This document shows, in pieces, positions 1-8,250 of a stretch of 64,000 bases of DNA (position 1 is its first letter; each line of letters starts with the position of its first letter). The stretch is from an uncultured Ruminiclostridium sp. GTDB lineage: Bacteria > Bacillota > Clostridia > Oscillospirales > Ruminococcaceae. A model generated the notes under the pieces. It did no database searches and was not told the DNA's origin. It worked only from the letters and a program-made list of their open reading frames with translations. The position numbers were made by a program, and so were the translations under genes. The stretch lies in assembly GCA_934462775.1 (NCBI GenBank), contig CAKSIR010000001.1, positions 5,244 to 69,243 of the forward strand, written 5' to 3'.

Positions 1-1
1 C

Positions 2-319
2 CGTAACCTTAAAATCATGGCAAAGGAGCTGAACGTTCCTGTTGTAACGCTGTCGCAGCTTTCCCGCGGTCCCGAGCAGAGAACAGATAAGCGTCCTATG
101 CTTTCCGACCTGCGTGAATCGGGTTCAATCGAGCAGGACGCGGACATCGTGCTTTTCCTGTACAGAAACGCTTACTACGACAAATCCGACGACAGACCAA
201 ACGCCTGCGAATGTATTATCGCCAAAAACCGACATGGTGAAACCTCGACGGTTGGAATCAACTGGGACGGACAGTTCACCCGCTTTACGGAGGCAGACTA
301 TGTTCATGAAGAGCGTTAA
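2..319 (+). CDS. dnaB: Replicative DNA helicase DnaB, C-terminal end (partial)
   Basis: The reading frame is already open at the window edge, so only about the last 105 residues are present. They carry the RecA-fold end of the helicase: the stretch LSQLSRGPEQR, the DLRESGSIEQDAD block, and IIAKNRHGETSTV near the C-terminus, all typical of DnaB. The protein is the hexameric ring helicase that unwinds DNA at the replication fork. The stop lies 20 bases inside tilS, so the two genes are translationally linked. The length of the missing part cannot be judged here. Confidence 0.93.
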   Translation, partial: RNLKIMAKELNVPVVTLSQLSRGPEQRTDKRPMLSDLRESGSIEQDADIVLFLYRNAYYDKSDDRPNACECIIAKNRHGETSTVGINWDGQFTRFTEADYVHEER

Positions 320-1271
320 GGACACTGTTTTGCAATACAATATGCTTTCAGACTGCAATAAAATCATTGTGGCATTCAGCGGCGGCGCGGACAGCACCGC
401 CCTGCTCTTTTCTCTGAAAAAGCTTGAAACCGAGCTGGGTATTACCGTTGAAGCCTGCCATGTAAACCATAACCTCCGCGGCGAGGAAAGCGACAACGAC
501 CAGCTTTTTGCGGAAAACTTCTGCAAGAAGCTGAACCTGCCTTTACACACAATTTCAGTAAATGTAAAAAAAAATAAAAAGAAGCACCAGAGCACCGAGG
601 AGTGCGCGCGTGATTTGCGCTACGACTTTTTCGAACGTCTTGCAAAGGAACACGGCGCCAAAATCGCAACCGCCCACACCGCCTCCGACAATGCGGAAAC
701 GGTGCTGCTCAATCTTACCCGCGGGACTGCGCTCAAAGGGCTTTGCGGTATTCCCCCTGTGCGCGATTATCTCATCAGACCGTTGATCAATGTCACACGG
801 CAGCAGGTTGAGGATTACTGCGAGGAAAACTGCCTGCCCTTTGTGACGGATAAAACCAACTTTTCCGCCGACTACACACGAAACCGCTTCAGACTTGAAA
901 TAATCCCCGAAATATGCAAAATAAACCCGTCGTTTCACAGCGGCATTTCACGAATGACAGCCGCATTGTCCGATGACAGCAGATTTCTTGAGAAGCTGGC
1001 GCAAAAAGCGAAAAAAGACGCGTACTGCGATGGAAAATACAGCCTTGAAAAGCTGTCAGAGCTTGAAAAGCCCATTATTCACAGAGTAATCCTGTCGGTT
1101 TTTGACGATTATAATATTGAGCCAAGTAATCTCAGAGTCGCCATGACCGCTGAAATAATCAAAAACGGACACGGAAAAGTTAATTTGTCCAGAAATAAAT
1201 TTGCGATTGTTAAATGCGGCTTTTTTTATTGTGAAGAAATTTTTCAGAATTATCGCAAAATTAACACATAA
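300..1271 (+). CDS. tilS: tRNA(Ile)-lysidine synthase TilS
   Basis: This enzyme uses ATP and lysine to convert C34 of the CAU-anticodon tRNA(Ile) to lysidine, so that it reads AUA. The PP-loop SGGADS sits at residues 27-32, followed by HVNHNLRGEESD and a TAHTASDNAET block typical of the N-terminal ATP-pyrophosphatase domain. I chose the ATG at 300 because GGAGG lies six bases upstream; the frame is open further upstream but only inside dnaB. At 323 aa it is shorter than the roughly 430-470 aa Escherichia coli and Bacillus proteins, which suggests a reduced C-terminal tRNA-binding region. The tilS-hpt-ftsH order is the common Firmicutes arrangement. Confidence 0.93.
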   Translation: MFMKSVKDTVLQYNMLSDCNKIIVAFSGGADSTALLFSLKKLETELGITVEACHVNHNLRGEESDNDQLFAENFCKKLNLPLHTISVNVKKNKKKHQSTEECARDLRYDFFERLAKEHGAKIATAHTASDNAETVLLNLTRGTALKGLCGIPPVRDYLIRPLINVTRQQVEDYCEENCLPFVTDKTNFSADYTRNRFRLEIIPEICKINPSFHSGISRMTAALSDDSRFLEKLAQKAKKDAYCDGKYSLEKLSELEKPIIHRVILSVFDDYNIEPSNLRVAMTAEIIKNGHGKVNLSRNKFAIVKCGFFYCEEIFQNYRKINT

Positions 1272-1297
1272 TATTCCCAAAAAAATCGTTTATTTAA

Positions 1298-1326
1298 TTG
1301 ATTTTCAGTAAGGATTATGTTATAAT
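1298..1326 (+). promoter_or_regulatory. Predicted sigma-A promoter upstream of hpt
   Basis: TTGATT at 1298-1303, a 17-base spacer, and TATAAT at 1321-1326. It lies about 200 bases before the hpt start, and its -10 region is duplicated 160 bases downstream. Confidence 0.6.
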
Positions 1327-1488
1327 AATCTAAGGCTCAAAATCGGCTTCTCCGATTTTTACCGCATTTCATGCGGCTCCTCTGCTGCACGGAGGTCTGA
1401 GAACATTTTATCATTAAATCCATTTGCCTGACGGCAGATGACGGCGTTTCCGTGTCGCCTTACGGCGACTTAATTTATGTTATAATAA
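1315..1488 (+). repeat. Hairpin-rich insert flanked by a 14-bp direct repeat
   Basis: The 14-mer TTATGTTATAATAA occurs exactly at 1315-1328 and again at 1475-1488. Between the copies is a run of short stem-loops: AAAATCGG/CCGATTTT, CCGCAT/ATGCGG, a CCTC/GAGG stem, ATTTGCC/GGCAGAT, a GACGG/CCGTGTC stem and GTCGCC/GGCGAC. The first repeat copy carries the -10 box of the predicted hpt promoter. The arrangement looks like a small non-autonomous insertion that duplicated its target, but a structured leader RNA is also possible. No open frame of note lies inside. Confidence 0.6.
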
Positions 1489-1527
1489 CAATATCTGTTT
1501 AAATAAAAAAATAAAAGGAATAGAAAT

Positions 1528-2067
1528 ATGAACGAGTCAATTGAACGCATTTTATTTTCGGAAGAAGATTTAAAAACCGCCTGCAAGAAAATGGGCAGAC
1601 AGATTACAGAGGACTATAAAGGAAAAAAACCGCTTTTAGTCGGGATTTTAAAGGGTTCAATCACTTTCATGGCTGACCTTATGAGAGAAATTGACCTTGA
1701 CTGCGAAATAGATTTTATGGTTGCACAGTCGTATGGAGATTCTGCCGTTTCTTCCGGCGTTGTACAGATAAAAAAAGACCTTGAAACCGATATAAAGGAT
1801 CGGGATGTAATCATAATTGAGGATATTCTCGACTCTGCCCGTACATTATATAATGTTAAGCACACTCTCATGGAAAGAGGTCCTGCCTCAATCAAAATTG
1901 CTACGCTCCTTGACAAAAACGTAGAGCGCGCAGTTGACCTGAAGTCTGACTATAAATGCTTCGATATCGAAAACGAGTTTGTTGTCGGATACGGACTTGA
2001 CTACGCTCAGCAGTATCGCTGCCTGCCGTACATAGGCATTTTAAAAAGAGAAGTTTATGAAAAATAA
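1528..2067 (+). CDS. hpt: Hypoxanthine phosphoribosyltransferase
   Basis: A purine-salvage enzyme that joins hypoxanthine or guanine to PRPP, giving IMP or GMP. At 179 aa it has the normal family length. The VGILKGS loop is near residues 38-44, the flexible-loop QSYGDS follows, and the PRPP-binding segment IIIEDILDSARTL is near residues 92-104. That segment has Ala-Arg where E. coli-type enzymes have Gly-Asn (DSGNTL). The C-terminal VVGYGLDYAQQYRCLPYIG block is canonical. An AAAGGA site precedes the ATG by nine bases. ftsH starts 41 bases downstream, so co-transcription is likely. Confidence 0.93.
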   Translation: MNESIERILFSEEDLKTACKKMGRQITEDYKGKKPLLVGILKGSITFMADLMREIDLDCEIDFMVAQSYGDSAVSSGVVQIKKDLETDIKDRDVIIIEDILDSARTLYNVKHTLMERGPASIKIATLLDKNVERAVDLKSDYKCFDIENEFVVGYGLDYAQQYRCLPYIGILKREVYEK

Positions 2068-2108
2068 TATATAACAATGTGTAATGTAACAACAGAAAGG
2101 TGGTTTAA

Positions 2109-4094
2109 ATGAACAAAAAAGCAAAAGACACCCTTATTTATGTGGCAATCATCGTCCTGCTTGTTATCGGTTTCTTCTCGGTAATGAACATGATGAACTC
2201 ACTGAGCTCTACTGTTACCAAAACAAACTATTCCGATGTTATGGTTGAGTTTGACAACTACAACGTATCTCAGTTTTCCCTTGACTTAGGGTCGGGAGCG
2301 CTTACTTTCAAAGTTAAAGGCTCAGACGAAATACGCAAGTACACCGTTCCTAACGTTAATGTTTTTCTGAACGACATTATTGATTACAGAAAGAACTATA
2401 ACGAGAAAAATCCCGACGCAGAGCTGATTGAGGACTATCTGCCGATTTCGGACAACACATTCCTCACCAGCTTCCTGCCTTATATTATCCTTATTGCCCT
2501 GATGATAGGCTTTACATTCGTCATTATGCGCCAGACAACAGGCGGCGGAAAGATGAACCAGTTCAGCAGAGCCAATACCCGCAACCAGCCTTCAAACGGT
2601 AAGAAGGTTCTTTTCTCCGACGTTGCAGGCGCAGACGAGGAAAAGCAGGAGCTTGCAGAGGTTGTTGACTTCCTCAAAAACCCGAAAAAATACGAAGAAC
2701 TCGGCGCAAGAGTACCGAGAGGCGTTCTCCTTGTAGGCCCTCCGGGCACAGGTAAAACTCTGCTTGCAAAGGCTGTCGCAGGTGAAGCAGGCGTGCCTTT
2801 CTTCTCTATAAGCGGTTCCGATTTCGTTGAAATGTTTGTCGGCGTAGGCGCCTCCCGTGTGCGCGACCTGTTCGACCAGGCAAAGAAGCACACTCCGTCA
2901 ATCATCTTTATTGATGAAATTGACGCAGTGGGACGTCAGCGCGGCGCAGGTCTTGGCGGCGGTCATGATGAACGCGAACAGACGCTGAATCAGCTGCTTG
3001 TTGAAATGGACGGCTTTACCGAAAAGGAAAACATTATCGTTATCGCAGCTACCAACAGACGTGATATTCTCGACCCTGCCCTGCTCCGTCCCGGCCGTTT
3101 CGACAGACAGATTGTGGTTAATTATCCGGACATCAAGGGCCGTGAGGAAATTCTTAAGGTTCACACAAGAAACAAGAAGCTTGCTCCTGACGTAAACCTT
3201 GCAACCATTGCAAAGACAACCGCAGGATTCACAGGCGCTGATTTGGAAAACCTTGTAAACGAGGCTGCCCTCCTTGCTGCAAGAGTAAACAGAAAATCCA
3301 TTATTGAAAAGGATATCGAAGAGGCTACAATCAAGGTTGTGGCAGGTCCTGAAAAGAAATCAAAGGTTGTTACCGAAAAGGAAAAGAAGCTTACCGCATA
3401 CCACGAAGCAGGTCATGCAGTCTGCACATTCTACTGCAAAACTCAGGATAAGGTTCATCAGGTTTCCATTATCCCAAGAGGCACAGCAGGCGGATACACA
3501 ATGTCACTTCCCGAAAACGACAGAAGCTACCGCAGCAAGACCCAGATGGAGGAAGAAATCATTGTTCTCCTTGGCGGACGTGTTGCTGAGAAGCTTATTC
3601 TCGATGATATTTCAACAGGCGCGTCAAATGACATTGAGCGCGCAACAAACATTGCAAGAGATATGGTAACACGCTACGGTTTCTCCGAAAAGCTTGGACC
3701 AATGGTTTACGGCCACGACAATTCAGAGGTGTTCCTGGGACGGGATTACTCACAGGGCAGAAACTACTCGGAAAATGTTGCTGCTGAAATCGACGCAGAA
3801 ATGCGCGAGCTTATTGAACAGGGTTACGAGGGTGCAAAGGAAATCCTCAACACTAACATGAATCAGCTGCACATTGTTGCCCAGTACCTGATGAAGCATG
3901 AAAAAATTAACGGACCTGACTTTGAATTGCTTATGACAGGTCAGCTGAACGATATTGACGACAGCGAGCTTAAGGCTGACGCCAAGGATGTCCTTGAAAA
4001 CCCGGGCGTTTCTTCCGATACAGCCGAAATAACAGGCTCATCGAACAACACAGCCGAAACTGATAACTCTACCGGCGAAACAGAAAACAACTGA
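2109..4094 (+). CDS. ftsH: ATP-dependent zinc metalloprotease FtsH
   Basis: A membrane-anchored hexameric AAA+ protease that extracts and degrades membrane and cytosolic proteins. Two membrane spans are visible (about residues 8-27 and 118-140) around a small external domain. The AAA module has Walker A GPPGTGKT at 210-217, Walker B IIFIDEID near 265, and the second region of homology near 315-336. The zinc site is HEAGH at 432-436, with a further Asp in STGASNDI near 508. The last 40 or so residues are acidic, Ser/Thr-rich and probably disordered. The length of 661 aa is normal. AGAAAGGTGG lies just upstream of the ATG. Confidence 0.97.
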   Translation: MNKKAKDTLIYVAIIVLLVIGFFSVMNMMNSLSSTVTKTNYSDVMVEFDNYNVSQFSLDLGSGALTFKVKGSDEIRKYTVPNVNVFLNDIIDYRKNYNEKNPDAELIEDYLPISDNTFLTSFLPYIILIALMIGFTFVIMRQTTGGGKMNQFSRANTRNQPSNGKKVLFSDVAGADEEKQELAEVVDFLKNPKKYEELGARVPRGVLLVGPPGTGKTLLAKAVAGEAGVPFFSISGSDFVEMFVGVGASRVRDLFDQAKKHTPSIIFIDEIDAVGRQRGAGLGGGHDEREQTLNQLLVEMDGFTEKENIIVIAATNRRDILDPALLRPGRFDRQIVVNYPDIKGREEILKVHTRNKKLAPDVNLATIAKTTAGFTGADLENLVNEAALLAARVNRKSIIEKDIEEATIKVVAGPEKKSKVVTEKEKKLTAYHEAGHAVCTFYCKTQDKVHQVSIIPRGTAGGYTMSLPENDRSYRSKTQMEEEIIVLLGGRVAEKLILDDISTGASNDIERATNIARDMVTRYGFSEKLGPMVYGHDNSEVFLGRDYSQGRNYSENVAAEIDAEMRELIEQGYEGAKEILNTNMNQLHIVAQYLMKHEKINGPDFELLMTGQLNDIDDSELKADAKDVLENPGVSSDTAEITGSSNNTAETDNSTGETENN

Positions 4095-4101
4095 TAAATA
4101 T

Positions 4102-4138
4102 TACCCGCGGCTGAGGCTTGCGGGTATATTTATTTCTT
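4102..4138 (+). terminator. Probable terminator after ftsH
   Basis: A TACCCGC/GCGGGTA stem (4102-4108 with 4120-4126) is followed by the T-rich stretch TATTTATTTCTT. It closes the dnaB-tilS-hpt-ftsH run. Confidence 0.7.
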
Positions 4139-4165
4139 GACAATGATATATATTTGTGGTAATAT
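4137..4165 (+). promoter_or_regulatory. Predicted promoter of the zinc-ribbon membrane protein
   Basis: TTGACA at 4137-4142, a 17-base spacer, and TAATAT at 4160-4165. It directly follows the ftsH terminator. Confidence 0.6.
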
Positions 4166-4208
4166 AATTAAAGAAATTGGGATAAAATTTGGAAAGGAAA
4201 TTTGAATT

Positions 4209-4715
4209 ATGTCAAAACAGTGTCCAAAATGCGGAAATTTTCTGCTTGAAAATGAACGCTTCTGCACTCGCTGCGGAGCTAACCTCAACGAAGCAGCAGC
4301 AGAACAGCCATCAGCTGCACCACAGCAGCCCGCTCCTGAACAGCCTGCATATCAGCAGTCTCAGCAGAACTACAACAACAACGTTCCGCCTGTACCTCCT
4401 GTTGCACCGCCGCCTCAGTACAACTACAACTATACATACAACCAGCAGGTTCAGTCCGAACAGCCAATGACAGTAGGTCAGTGGGTCGGTACAATTATCG
4501 TAACATCCTGGTTCGGCATCATCAGCCTTATTATCACTCTTGTATGGGCGTTCGGCGATTCGACTCCTAAGGCTAAGAAGAACTACTGCCGTGCAGTCCT
4601 CATTCTGGATCTTATCGCAGTTGGTATCATTGTTCTCATGTTCATCATTTTTGCAATTGCAGGCGTTGGAATCTTCAGCTCAGTTGCTAATTCAGGAAAC
4701 TACTATTATTATTGA
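4209..4715 (+). CDS. Zinc-ribbon membrane protein with Pro/Gln-rich linker
   Basis: A 168-aa protein of unknown function. The N-terminus is a rubredoxin-like zinc ribbon (CPKCG near residue 5, CTRCG near residue 21). A low-complexity linker rich in Gln, Pro, Ala and Tyr (about 30-85) follows. Two hydrophobic segments (about 95-115 and 130-155) are joined by a short polar loop with Lys-Ala-Lys-Lys, as in the CD225/DUF4190-like small membrane proteins. The C-terminus ends in a run of four tyrosines. It has its own promoter and terminator. A sensor or scaffold at the membrane is possible, but nothing here shows a role. Confidence 0.8.
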   Translation: MSKQCPKCGNFLLENERFCTRCGANLNEAAAEQPSAAPQQPAPEQPAYQQSQQNYNNNVPPVPPVAPPPQYNYNYTYNQQVQSEQPMTVGQWVGTIIVTSWFGIISLIITLVWAFGDSTPKAKKNYCRAVLILDLIAVGIIVLMFIIFAIAGVGIFSSVANSGNYYYY

Positions 4716-4736
4716 TAAGTAAAGCTTGAATAATTT

Positions 4737-4786
4737 AAACCGCAGACAGACTGTATTTACAGCTTTCTGCGGTTTTCTGTTTTTTC
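4737..4786 (+). terminator. Rho-independent terminator
   Basis: AAACCGCAGA at 4737-4746 pairs with TCTGCGGTTT at 4766-4775, and CTGTTTTTTC follows the stem. Confidence 0.8.
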
Positions 4787-4848
4787 AGAAAATGACAAAT
4801 CTGAATATTCAGACTTTTTTATGAATTTTACAAACTCAAAAAAATCAT

Positions 4849-4876
4849 TTACATTAGTGTTTTTTTGTGATATAAT
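4849..4876 (+). promoter_or_regulatory. Predicted promoter of the P-loop ATPase/kor run
   Basis: TTACAT at 4849-4854, a 16-base spacer, and TATAAT at 4871-4876. The 5' leader is about 75 bases, and AAAGG lies before the start at 4957. Confidence 0.6.
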
Positions 4877-4956
4877 AATAAAAGTGGGCATTGTAAATAT
4901 AAAAAATCATAGCATTTCCCATAAAAATGAAACTTTGATCCAACGAAAGGCGTTAG

Positions 4957-5616
4957 ATGAATTTCTCTAAAATGAATATAATCACAGGGCATTACGGTTC
5001 AGGCAAAACCAATTTCGCCGTAAATCTTGCTCTTGATATTGCAAGGTCGGGCAAGCAATGCACAATCGTAGACCTTGATATAGTTAATCCGTATTTCCGT
5101 ACAGCAGACTTTGCTGAACTGTTCAGACATAACGGCATTACTCTTAAAGTGCCTAAATATGCCAATACAAACCTTGATATTCCCGCGCTTAATTTTGATA
5201 TAAACAGCATTATCTCTGAAAGCGAATATGTAATACTTGACGTTGGCGGAGATGATGCAGGCGCAACCGCTCTCGGAAGATATGCTCCTGCAATAAAAAA
5301 GCTGGACGATGTTCAGATGCTATATGTTGTGAACTGCTTCCGTTATCTGATAAAAAAGCCGGCGGACGCAGTTGAGCTTATGCGTGATATTGAACTTGCG
5401 TCAGACCTTAAGTGCACGGGAATTGTAAACAACTCAAACATGGGTTCGGAAACCACTCAGGCAGATGTAGAAAACTCCATTGATTACGCAAAGCAAATTT
5501 CCGAACTTGCAAGTCTGCCTGTTGTATGCAATACCGTTAAACGCGACCTTTCGACCGACAAGCTTTCAAATACTTATCCGGTTGATATATATGTAAAGGC
5601 TATTTGGAACAATTAG
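4957..5616 (+). CDS. P-loop ATP-binding protein of the MinD/ParA-like class
   Basis: A 219-aa protein with a deviant Walker A at residues 11-18 (GHYGSGKT), a VDLDIVNPYFRTAD segment like the Walker A'/switch I of MinD-type ATPases, and a VILDVGGDDAGA segment like a Walker B. These features place it among SIMIBI-class NTPases (CobB/CobQ/MinD-like). It lies 20 bases upstream of korD with no terminator between, so it is probably made together with the 2-oxoacid:ferredoxin oxidoreductase. A role in assembling or loading the Fe-S/TPP enzyme is an inference from position only. Other functions remain possible. Confidence 0.75.
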   Translation: MNFSKMNIITGHYGSGKTNFAVNLALDIARSGKQCTIVDLDIVNPYFRTADFAELFRHNGITLKVPKYANTNLDIPALNFDINSIISESEYVILDVGGDDAGATALGRYAPAIKKLDDVQMLYVVNCFRYLIKKPADAVELMRDIELASDLKCTGIVNNSNMGSETTQADVENSIDYAKQISELASLPVVCNTVKRDLSTDKLSNTYPVDIYVKAIWNN

Positions 5617-5636
5617 CCTTAGAAAGGAAGTCAGAT

Positions 5637-5852
5637 ATGGCAAAAATGAAGGTAGAATTCGACCGCTGTAAAGGTTGCGGACTGTGCGTAACTGCCTGTC
5701 CGAAAAAAATTGTGTCAATACAGCAGGATAAAATGAACAAAAACGGCTACTTTACCGCAATGTGCATTGACGACGACGCCTGCATAGGCTGCGCTCTTTG
5801 CGCGGTAATGTGTCCTGATTGCGCAATTACAGTTGGAGGTGACAAGAAATAA
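5637..5852 (+). CDS. korD: 2-oxoacid:ferredoxin oxidoreductase, ferredoxin-like delta subunit
   Basis: A 71-aa protein carrying two [4Fe-4S] motifs, Cys11-14-17-21 and Cys49-52-55-59. It is the electron-carrying subunit that passes electrons from the TPP site to ferredoxin. The frame is open upstream to 5604 inside the previous gene. I use the ATG at 5637 because GAAAGGAAG lies eight bases before it and the protein then begins at a normal distance from the first Cys. Its stop shares one base with korA (TAATG), so the four subunits are translationally coupled. Confidence 0.88.
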   Translation: MAKMKVEFDRCKGCGLCVTACPKKIVSIQQDKMNKNGYFTAMCIDDDACIGCALCAVMCPDCAITVGGDKK

Positions 5853-6919
5853 TGGCTGAACGTACACTTATGAAGGGCAACGAAGCATTGGCTGAAGCCG
5901 CATTAAGAGCCGGCTGCAAATGTTTTTTCGGTTACCCGATAACACCTCAGACAGAGATTTCCGCATACCTCTCAAAGAGAATGCCAAAGGTTGGAGGAGT
6001 ATTTTTGCAGGCCGAATCAGAGGTTGCCGCAATAAATATGATTTACGGCTGCGCAGGCTCAGGTATCCGCTGCATGACCTCCTCGTCATCGCCCGGAATT
6101 TCTCTTAAATCAGAAGGCATTTCATATATAGCAGGCGCCGACCTGCCCTGCGTTATCATTGACGTAATGCGCGGCGGTCCGGGACTTGGCGGTATTCAGC
6201 CGTCCCAGGCTGACTACTGGCAGGTAACACGGGGACTTGGACACGGCGATTACCACTGCCTTGTTCTTGCCCCTGCTTCCGTTCAGGAAATGGCTGACAC
6301 CGTTACAAAGGCGTTCGACCTTGCAGACGAATACAGAATGCCTGCCGTTATACTTGCAGACGGTCTGCTGGGACAGATGATGGAACCCGTTGAATTTGAC
6401 GACGCTGAAATTAAGATGTCAACTGCCGAAAACAAGCCATGGGCTGCAAACGGACACGGCAATAAGAGAAAGCACAACATTATAAACTCGCTTTACCTGC
6501 AAGCAAACGAGCTTGAGCAAACAATTGCCGACCGCTTCAAGAGATATGACGATTTAAAAGCTAAGCACACAATGGCGGAAGCCTCCAACTGCGAGGACGC
6601 CGATATTGTGGTAGTTGCATACGGTTCAACAGCAAGAATTGCAAAATCCGCCGTTGACGCCGCACGCAAAAAAGGCATTAAGGCAGGCGTATTCAGACCG
6701 ATTACGCTCTGGCCGTTCCCGGAAAAGGAAATCAACGAGGCTGTAAAGAATGCCAAAAAGGTACTTACCGTTGAGATGTCAATGGGTCAGATGGTTGACG
6801 ATGTAAGGCTTTCAATCAACTGCTCAAAGCCTGTTGAATTCTTCGGAAGAACTGGCGGCGTTATCCCGTCGCCTGCTGAAATTTTAGCAAAAATCGAGGA
6901 AATGGGAGGTACAAAGTAA
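5852..6919 (+). CDS. korA: 2-oxoacid:ferredoxin oxidoreductase, alpha subunit
   Basis: The 355-aa alpha subunit of the four-subunit oxidoreductase. It has the N-terminal pyrimidine-binding region (GCKCFFGYPITPQTE, then LQAESEVAAINM with the conserved Glu) and a transketolase C-terminal-like domain from about residue 245. The complex oxidatively decarboxylates a 2-oxoacid with CoA and ferredoxin, or runs in reverse. The family includes 2-oxoglutarate (Kor) and branched-chain (Vor) enzymes, which sequence alone separates poorly. The nearby acn-icd pair favours 2-oxoglutarate, so I use kor. VorB remains an alternative name for the same architecture. Confidence 0.88.
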   Translation: MAERTLMKGNEALAEAALRAGCKCFFGYPITPQTEISAYLSKRMPKVGGVFLQAESEVAAINMIYGCAGSGIRCMTSSSSPGISLKSEGISYIAGADLPCVIIDVMRGGPGLGGIQPSQADYWQVTRGLGHGDYHCLVLAPASVQEMADTVTKAFDLADEYRMPAVILADGLLGQMMEPVEFDDAEIKMSTAENKPWAANGHGNKRKHNIINSLYLQANELEQTIADRFKRYDDLKAKHTMAEASNCEDADIVVVAYGSTARIAKSAVDAARKKGIKAGVFRPITLWPFPEKEINEAVKNAKKVLTVEMSMGQMVDDVRLSINCSKPVEFFGRTGGVIPSPAEILAKIEEMGGTK

Positions 6920-7668
6920 TGCCGGAATTTAAAAGACCTCACGCTTTATGCGACGTTCCTTTACATTACTGCCCCGGCTGTACGCACGGCATTGTACACC
7001 GCCTTGTTGCCGAGGTAATTGACGAAATGGGCATAGAGGGCGACTCAATCGGTGTTTGCCCTGTTGGCTGCTCTGTAATGGCTTACGACTACTTCAACTG
7101 CGATATGATGGAAGCGTCGCACGGACGCGCTCCTGCCGTTGCAACAGGCGTTAAGCGCGCTAACCCTGATAAGTTTGTATTTACATACCAGGGCGACGGC
7201 GACCTTGCCGCAATCGGTACAGCAGAAACTGTTCATGCTGCAACAAGAGGCGAAAACATTACCGTTATCTTCATCAATAACACGACCTACGGCATGACAG
7301 GCGGTCAGATGGCGCCTACTACTCTGCCTGGACAGATTACGCAAACAACTCCTTACGGCAGAAACACCGACATTGAGGGCTTCCCTGTCAAGATGTGTGA
7401 AATGCTTTCGCAGCTTGACGGTGTTGCGCTCGCTGAGCGTGTTACAGTAACCGACCCAAAGAACATTGCAATAGCTAAAAAGGCAATCAGAAAAGGCTTT
7501 GAGTTCCAGAAAAACAAGCAGGGCTTCTCAATAATTGAAGTTCTTTCCACCTGCCCAACCAACTGGGGAATGACTCCTGTTGAGGCTTGTGAAAGACTTA
7601 AAAAAGAGATGATTCCATACTATCCGCTTGGCGTTTATAAGGAGGGTGCTGTAAGAAATGACAAATGA
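6919..7668 (+). CDS. korB: 2-oxoacid:ferredoxin oxidoreductase, beta (TPP-binding) subunit
   Basis: This 249-aa subunit binds thiamine diphosphate. The HYCPGCTHG motif (Cys18, Cys21) is typical of the beta subunit. The TPP signature GDGD at residues 92-95 is followed about 25 residues later by NNTTYGMTGGQ, which closes the Mg-TPP motif. Start and stop overlap the neighbours (TAATG with korA; ten bases with korC), as in a tightly coupled operon. No key residue appears to be missing. Confidence 0.92.
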   Translation: MPEFKRPHALCDVPLHYCPGCTHGIVHRLVAEVIDEMGIEGDSIGVCPVGCSVMAYDYFNCDMMEASHGRAPAVATGVKRANPDKFVFTYQGDGDLAAIGTAETVHAATRGENITVIFINNTTYGMTGGQMAPTTLPGQITQTTPYGRNTDIEGFPVKMCEMLSQLDGVALAERVTVTDPKNIAIAKKAIRKGFEFQKNKQGFSIIEVLSTCPTNWGMTPVEACERLKKEMIPYYPLGVYKEGAVRNDK

Positions 7669-8188
7669 GATTCTTTTGGCAGGCTTCGGCGGACAGGGTA
7701 TCCTTTTCGCAGGCAAGCTGCTTGCATACTACGGTCTTTATGAAGACAAACAGGTTTCTTGGCTGCCGTCATACGGTCCCGAAATGCGCGGCGGTACCTG
7801 CAACTGCTCCGTTACAATAAGCGATGAACCAATCAGCTCGCCGCTTATCCTTACTCCTACAACTCTTATCGTTATGAACACTCCAAGCTTCAACAGGTTT
7901 ATTTCATCGGTTCAGCCAAACGGACGTGCGTTTATCGACAGTTCCCTCGTTGAAGAAAAATGTGAACGCAGCGACATTGAATGTTTCTACGTTCCTGCAA
8001 CACAGCTTGCAGCAGACAATAACCTTAAAGGCATGGCGAATATTATCCTTGTCGGAAAAATGCTCAAGGAAACAGGCGTAACCTCATCGGAAATGATAAA
8101 AAAGGCCATGGCAAAGGTAATTCCGCCTAAAAAGGCAGCACTGCTTGAATCCAACCTTAAGGCAATTGAGCTTGGAATGGCTCAGTAG
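7658..8188 (+). CDS. korC: 2-oxoacid:ferredoxin oxidoreductase, gamma subunit
   Basis: The 176-aa gamma subunit opens with the glycine loop GFGGQGIL (residues 9-16) and has the SYGPEMRGGT segment typical of this family. In the delta-alpha-beta-gamma enzymes it helps bind CoA. It overlaps korB by 11 bases and ends 22 bases before a strong terminator, so it is the last gene of the coupled set. Confidence 0.9.
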   Translation: MTNEILLAGFGGQGILFAGKLLAYYGLYEDKQVSWLPSYGPEMRGGTCNCSVTISDEPISSPLILTPTTLIVMNTPSFNRFISSVQPNGRAFIDSSLVEEKCERSDIECFYVPATQLAADNNLKGMANIILVGKMLKETGVTSSEMIKKAMAKVIPPKKAALLESNLKAIELGMAQ

Positions 8189-8210
8189 GCATAAAAACAC
8201 ACAAAAAAGG

Positions 8211-8250
8211 AATAGTAGTCATAGGTGATTCTATGACTACTATTTTTATT
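8211..8250 (+). terminator. Terminator after korC that contains the next gene's start
   Basis: A perfect 14-bp stem (AATAGTAGTCATAG at 8211-8224 with CTATGACTACTATT at 8231-8244) closes a six-base loop, and the T-rich TTTTTATTT begins within and after the stem. The ATG of the next gene (8233) is inside the 3' arm, and its only Shine-Dalgarno-like bases (AGGTGA) span the top of the 5' arm and the loop. Confidence 0.8.

Noticed and set aside
114-299. Upstream in-frame extension of tilS
   Set aside because: It lies wholly in dnaB in another frame; GGAGG and the normal TilS start at 300 settle the start.
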